Positions 61,996-64,000 of a stretch of DNA of 64,000 nucleotides are shown in pieces. The notes under the pieces were generated by a model. It saw only the letters and a list, made by a program, of their open reading frames with translations, was not told the DNA's origin and did not search any database. The position numbers and the translations under genes were made by a program. This DNA is from Terasakiella sp. SH-1 (GTDB lineage Bacteria > Pseudomonadota > Alphaproteobacteria > Rhodospirillales > Terasakiellaceae): the NCBI RefSeq assembly GCF_004564135.1, contig NZ_CP038255.1, forward strand, positions 32,501-96,500, written 5' to 3'. Each line of letters opens with the position of its first letter. Within the stretch, counting starts at the first letter, position 1.

Positions 61996-62745
61996 ATGAA
62001 GATCCTCGTCGCAGTAAAGCGCGTCATTGATTATAACGTGAAAATCCGCGTTAAATCAGACAACACAGGTGTAGAAACCGCCAACGTCAAAATGTCTATG
62101 AACCCGTTTGACGAAATCGCGGTTGAAGAAGCCATTCGTCTCAAAGAAGCAGGTGCCGCTGAAGAAGTTGTGGTTGTTTCCATGGGTGAGAAAAAATGTC
62201 AGGAAACCATCCGAACCGCTCTGGCTATGGGCGCTGATCGTGGTATTTTGGTTGAAATTGACGAAGACCTACAGCCGCTGGCCGTTGCCAAGCTGCTCAA
62301 AGGCATCGTTGAAAAAGAAAACCCGGATATGATCATCCTGGGTAAACAGGCAATTGATGACGACAATGGTCAAACCGGTCAGATGCTCGGCGCTTTGCTG
62401 GGTTGGCCGCAAGGCACATTTGCTTCCAAAGTCGAAATGGCCGACGGTTCCGTCAATGTCACCCGTGAAGTTGACGGTGGCCTGCAGACTGTGAAACTGG
62501 CCCTGCCTGCAATTGTGACAACTGACCTGCGCCTCAATGAGCCTCGTTTTGCATCATTGCCCAATATTATGAAGGCCAAGAAGAAACCGCTTGAAACAGT
62601 CACTCCAGCTGACTTTGGTGTGAATACAACACCAGGCCTGAAAACTCTGAAAGTTGAAGAACCTGCGACACGTTCTGCTGGCGTAAAAGTGGAAACAGTC
62701 GCCGAATTGGTCGACAAACTGAAAAACGAAGCGAAGGTGATCTAA
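61996..62745 (+). CDS. etfB: Electron transfer flavoprotein beta subunit
   Basis: A 249-aa protein starting [40 protein letters not shown] and [20 protein letters not shown] are EtfB signatures, the latter near the AMP site. ATG 61996 is chosen over a GTG at 61993. It accepts electrons from acyl-CoA dehydrogenases. One nucleotide separates it from etfA. Confidence 0.96.
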   Translation: MKILVAVKRVIDYNVKIRVKSDNTGVETANVKMSMNPFDEIAVEEAIRLKEAGAAEEVVVVSMGEKKCQETIRTALAMGADRGILVEIDEDLQPLAVAKLLKGIVEKENPDMIILGKQAIDDDNGQTGQMLGALLGWPQGTFASKVEMADGSVNVTREVDGGLQTVKLALPAIVTTDLRLNEPRFASLPNIMKAKKKPLETVTPADFGVNTTPGLKTLKVEEPATRSAGVKVETVAELVDKLKNEAKVI

Positions 62746-62746
62746 G

Positions 62747-63676
62747 ATGAGCATTCTTGTTATTGCGGAACACGATAATGCGTCCATCAAAGACGCAACG
62801 TTAAACACAGTTACGGCTGCAAAAGAGCTCGGTGACGTAACAGTTCTGGTTGCCGGTAACGGTTGTGCTGCTGCCGGTGAAGTCGCTGCAAAAATCGACG
62901 GTGTCGCCAAAGTATTGCTGGCGGATGACGCCGCTTACGATCATGAAATCGCTGAAAACATGGGTACCCTTGTTGTATCTTTGGCAGGCGATTACACACA
63001 TATTCTGGCACCGGCGACAACAAACGGCAAAAACTTCATGCCGCGCGTTGCGGCCCTTCTTGATGTTGCTCAAATTTCTGACATCACCAAGATTGAGTCT
63101 GCTGACACATTTGTGCGTCCGATCTATGCCGGTAACGCCATGGCGACCGTTCAGTCTTCGGACGAAAAGAAGGTCATCACGGTTCGTACCACAGCCTTTG
63201 ATGCGGCCGCAAGCGAAGGTGGTTCTGCGGCTGTTGAAGCTGTGGCATCCCAAGGTGACTCCGGCAAGTCTTCCTTCGTTGGTGAAGAACTGTCTGTTTC
63301 TGAACGCCCTGAACTGACATCCGCCAAGATTGTGATTTCAGGTGGTCGTGGTATGGGCAGCGGTGAAAACTTCAAGATCCTTGAAGCTGTTGCAGACAAG
63401 CTTGGTGCGGCCATTGGTGCATCACGTGCTGCTGTTGATGCAGGTTTTGTCCCGAACGACCTTCAGGTTGGTCAAACAGGTAAGATTGTTGCCCCTGAGC
63501 TCTACATCGCAGTTGGTATCTCCGGTGCGATCCAGCACCTGGCAGGTATGAAAGACTCCAAAGTGATTGTTGCGATCAACAAAGACGAAGAAGCCCCTAT
63601 CTTCCAGGTGGCAGACTACGGCCTAGTTGCGGACCTCTTCGACGCGGTACCTGAACTGGAAAAAGAGCTGGGTTAA
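62747..63676 (+). CDS. etfA: Electron transfer flavoprotein alpha subunit
   Basis: A 309-aa protein. [60 protein letters not shown] and [20 protein letters not shown] form the FAD-binding C-terminal domain. The heterodimer hands electrons to ETF-quinone oxidoreductase. A terminator follows. Confidence 0.97.
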   Translation: MSILVIAEHDNASIKDATLNTVTAAKELGDVTVLVAGNGCAAAGEVAAKIDGVAKVLLADDAAYDHEIAENMGTLVVSLAGDYTHILAPATTNGKNFMPRVAALLDVAQISDITKIESADTFVRPIYAGNAMATVQSSDEKKVITVRTTAFDAAASEGGSAAVEAVASQGDSGKSSFVGEELSVSERPELTSAKIVISGGRGMGSGENFKILEAVADKLGAAIGASRAAVDAGFVPNDLQVGQTGKIVAPELYIAVGISGAIQHLAGMKDSKVIVAINKDEEAPIFQVADYGLVADLFDAVPELEKELG

Positions 63677-63719
63677 ATTTGACAATTTCACCTGCGGCGC
63701 TCCCTAGACGCAGGAAACT

Positions 63720-63745
63720 ACCGTATCTAGTCCTCGGGTTAGATA
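63720..63745 (+). terminator. Terminator of the etf operon
   Basis: CCGTATCTA and TAGATACGG pair around an 8-nt loop and run into ATTTTC. An extra short stem CCTGCG/CGCAGG lies about 20 nt upstream. Confidence 0.75.
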
Positions 63746-63830
63746 CGGGATTTTCATAGAGTTGTACCTTTAAAGCAACTTATAGTACTGCACACGTTTT
63801 AAACTTTCTGAAAGCATGTGCCTGACTTAC

Positions 63831-63874
63831 CCAAAGGCTAAAAGGTCGGTTCCCGTACTTCTTTTAGCCTTTGG
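63831..63874 (+). promoter_or_regulatory. Perfect 14-bp hairpin upstream of the last gene
   Basis: CCAAAGGCTAAAAG pairs perfectly with CTTTTAGCCTTTGG around 16 nt. It ends 74 nt before the pyruvate-carboxylase-like ATG. It could be a second terminator in either direction or a leader structure. Confidence 0.6.
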
Positions 63875-63948
63875 ACACCTTTTCAATTTCTAGAAGAAAA
63901 ATGAATGTGCCTAAAGTCATTCTGACATGCAGGAAATGAGCCTTTAAA

Positions 63949-64000
63949 ATGATCAATCGTCCCAAAAAAATTCGCCGTTTATTGGCAGCCAATCGTGGTG
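63949..64000 (+). CDS. Start of a biotin-carboxylase-domain protein, probably pyruvate carboxylase (partial)
   Basis: The 17 visible codons read MINRPKKIRRLLAANRG. The (L)ANRGE motif opens the biotin carboxylase domain of pyruvate, propionyl-CoA and acetyl-CoA carboxylases. The short N-terminal extension fits pyruvate carboxylase best, and pyruvate is a product of the lyase in this region. AGGAAATGAG lies upstream. The rest is outside the window. Confidence 0.6.
   Translation, partial: MINRPKKIRRLLAANRG

Overview
The window reads as chromosomal DNA of a Gram-negative alphaproteobacterium, probably a marine or Rhodospirillales-type lineage. The pointers are an IalB-family protein, NnrS, a TRAP dicarboxylate transporter, ETF-linked acyl-CoA oxidation, LysR/LysE pairs and moderate GC. 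I cannot name the species. Two housekeeping flanks (about 1-11 kb and 50-64 kb) enclose a roughly 39-kb mosaic island of mobile-element debris and cargo.

Left flank (1-11 kb): an initiator tRNA, a deleted IS3 copy with a 3-bp target duplication, a methyltransferase, a glyoxalase-II-like hydrolase, NnrS, a CHASE histidine kinase, an MFS carrier, and a minus-strand group of a frameshifted autotransporter, an IalB protein and a lipoprotein hydrolase.

Island (about 11-50.4 kb): pieces of IS3, IS481 and IS1595 elements, a broken serine recombinase and four related tyrosine integrases, only one of them full length (48.7-50.1 kb). Cargo lies between them. (a) 17.8-19.7 kb holds a candidate peptide-modification cassette: a 59-aa peptide, a radical SAM enzyme with a C-terminal Cys cluster, and an APH-like kinase cut off at its 3' end. 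(b) 21.5-22.1 kb holds a toxin-antitoxin pair. (c) 23.5-27.2 kb holds a second radical SAM enzyme and a calcineurin-like phosphoesterase fused to a Nudix-like region, bracketed by integrase pieces sharing a 187-bp inverted repeat. (d) 29.3-47.1 kb is a 17.8-kb segment bracketed by a 1.39-kb near-identical inverted repeat. It carries a recognisable SspB-SspC-SspD plus SspE phosphorothioate-sensing anti-phage module without SspA, an XRE regulator, an isochorismatase-fold protein, several small secreted proteins and a resolvase. The outer ends of the 1.39-kb repeats are tRNA/tmRNA-3'-end-like cores followed by terminators. These look like attachment sites, and in both copies an integrase begins just beyond them.

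Right flank (50.4-64 kb): a citrate-lyase-alpha-like CoA transferase, a TRAP transporter (dctPQM), a methyltransferase, and a LysR-led operon of acyl-CoA dehydrogenase, CaiB-type CoA transferase, FAS1/MaoC-like hydratase, CitE-like lyase and ETF beta/alpha. The start of a pyruvate-carboxylase-like gene runs off the window. The set matches the logic of itaconate or another C5-dicarboxylate pathway: uptake, CoA activation, hydration to citramalyl-CoA, then cleavage to acetyl-CoA and pyruvate.

The most interesting content is the peptide/radical-SAM/kinase cassette, the Ssp module inside a potentially invertible segment, the attachment-core array, and the phosphoesterase-Nudix fusion. All functions are inferred from sequence motifs and context; no database search was possible.
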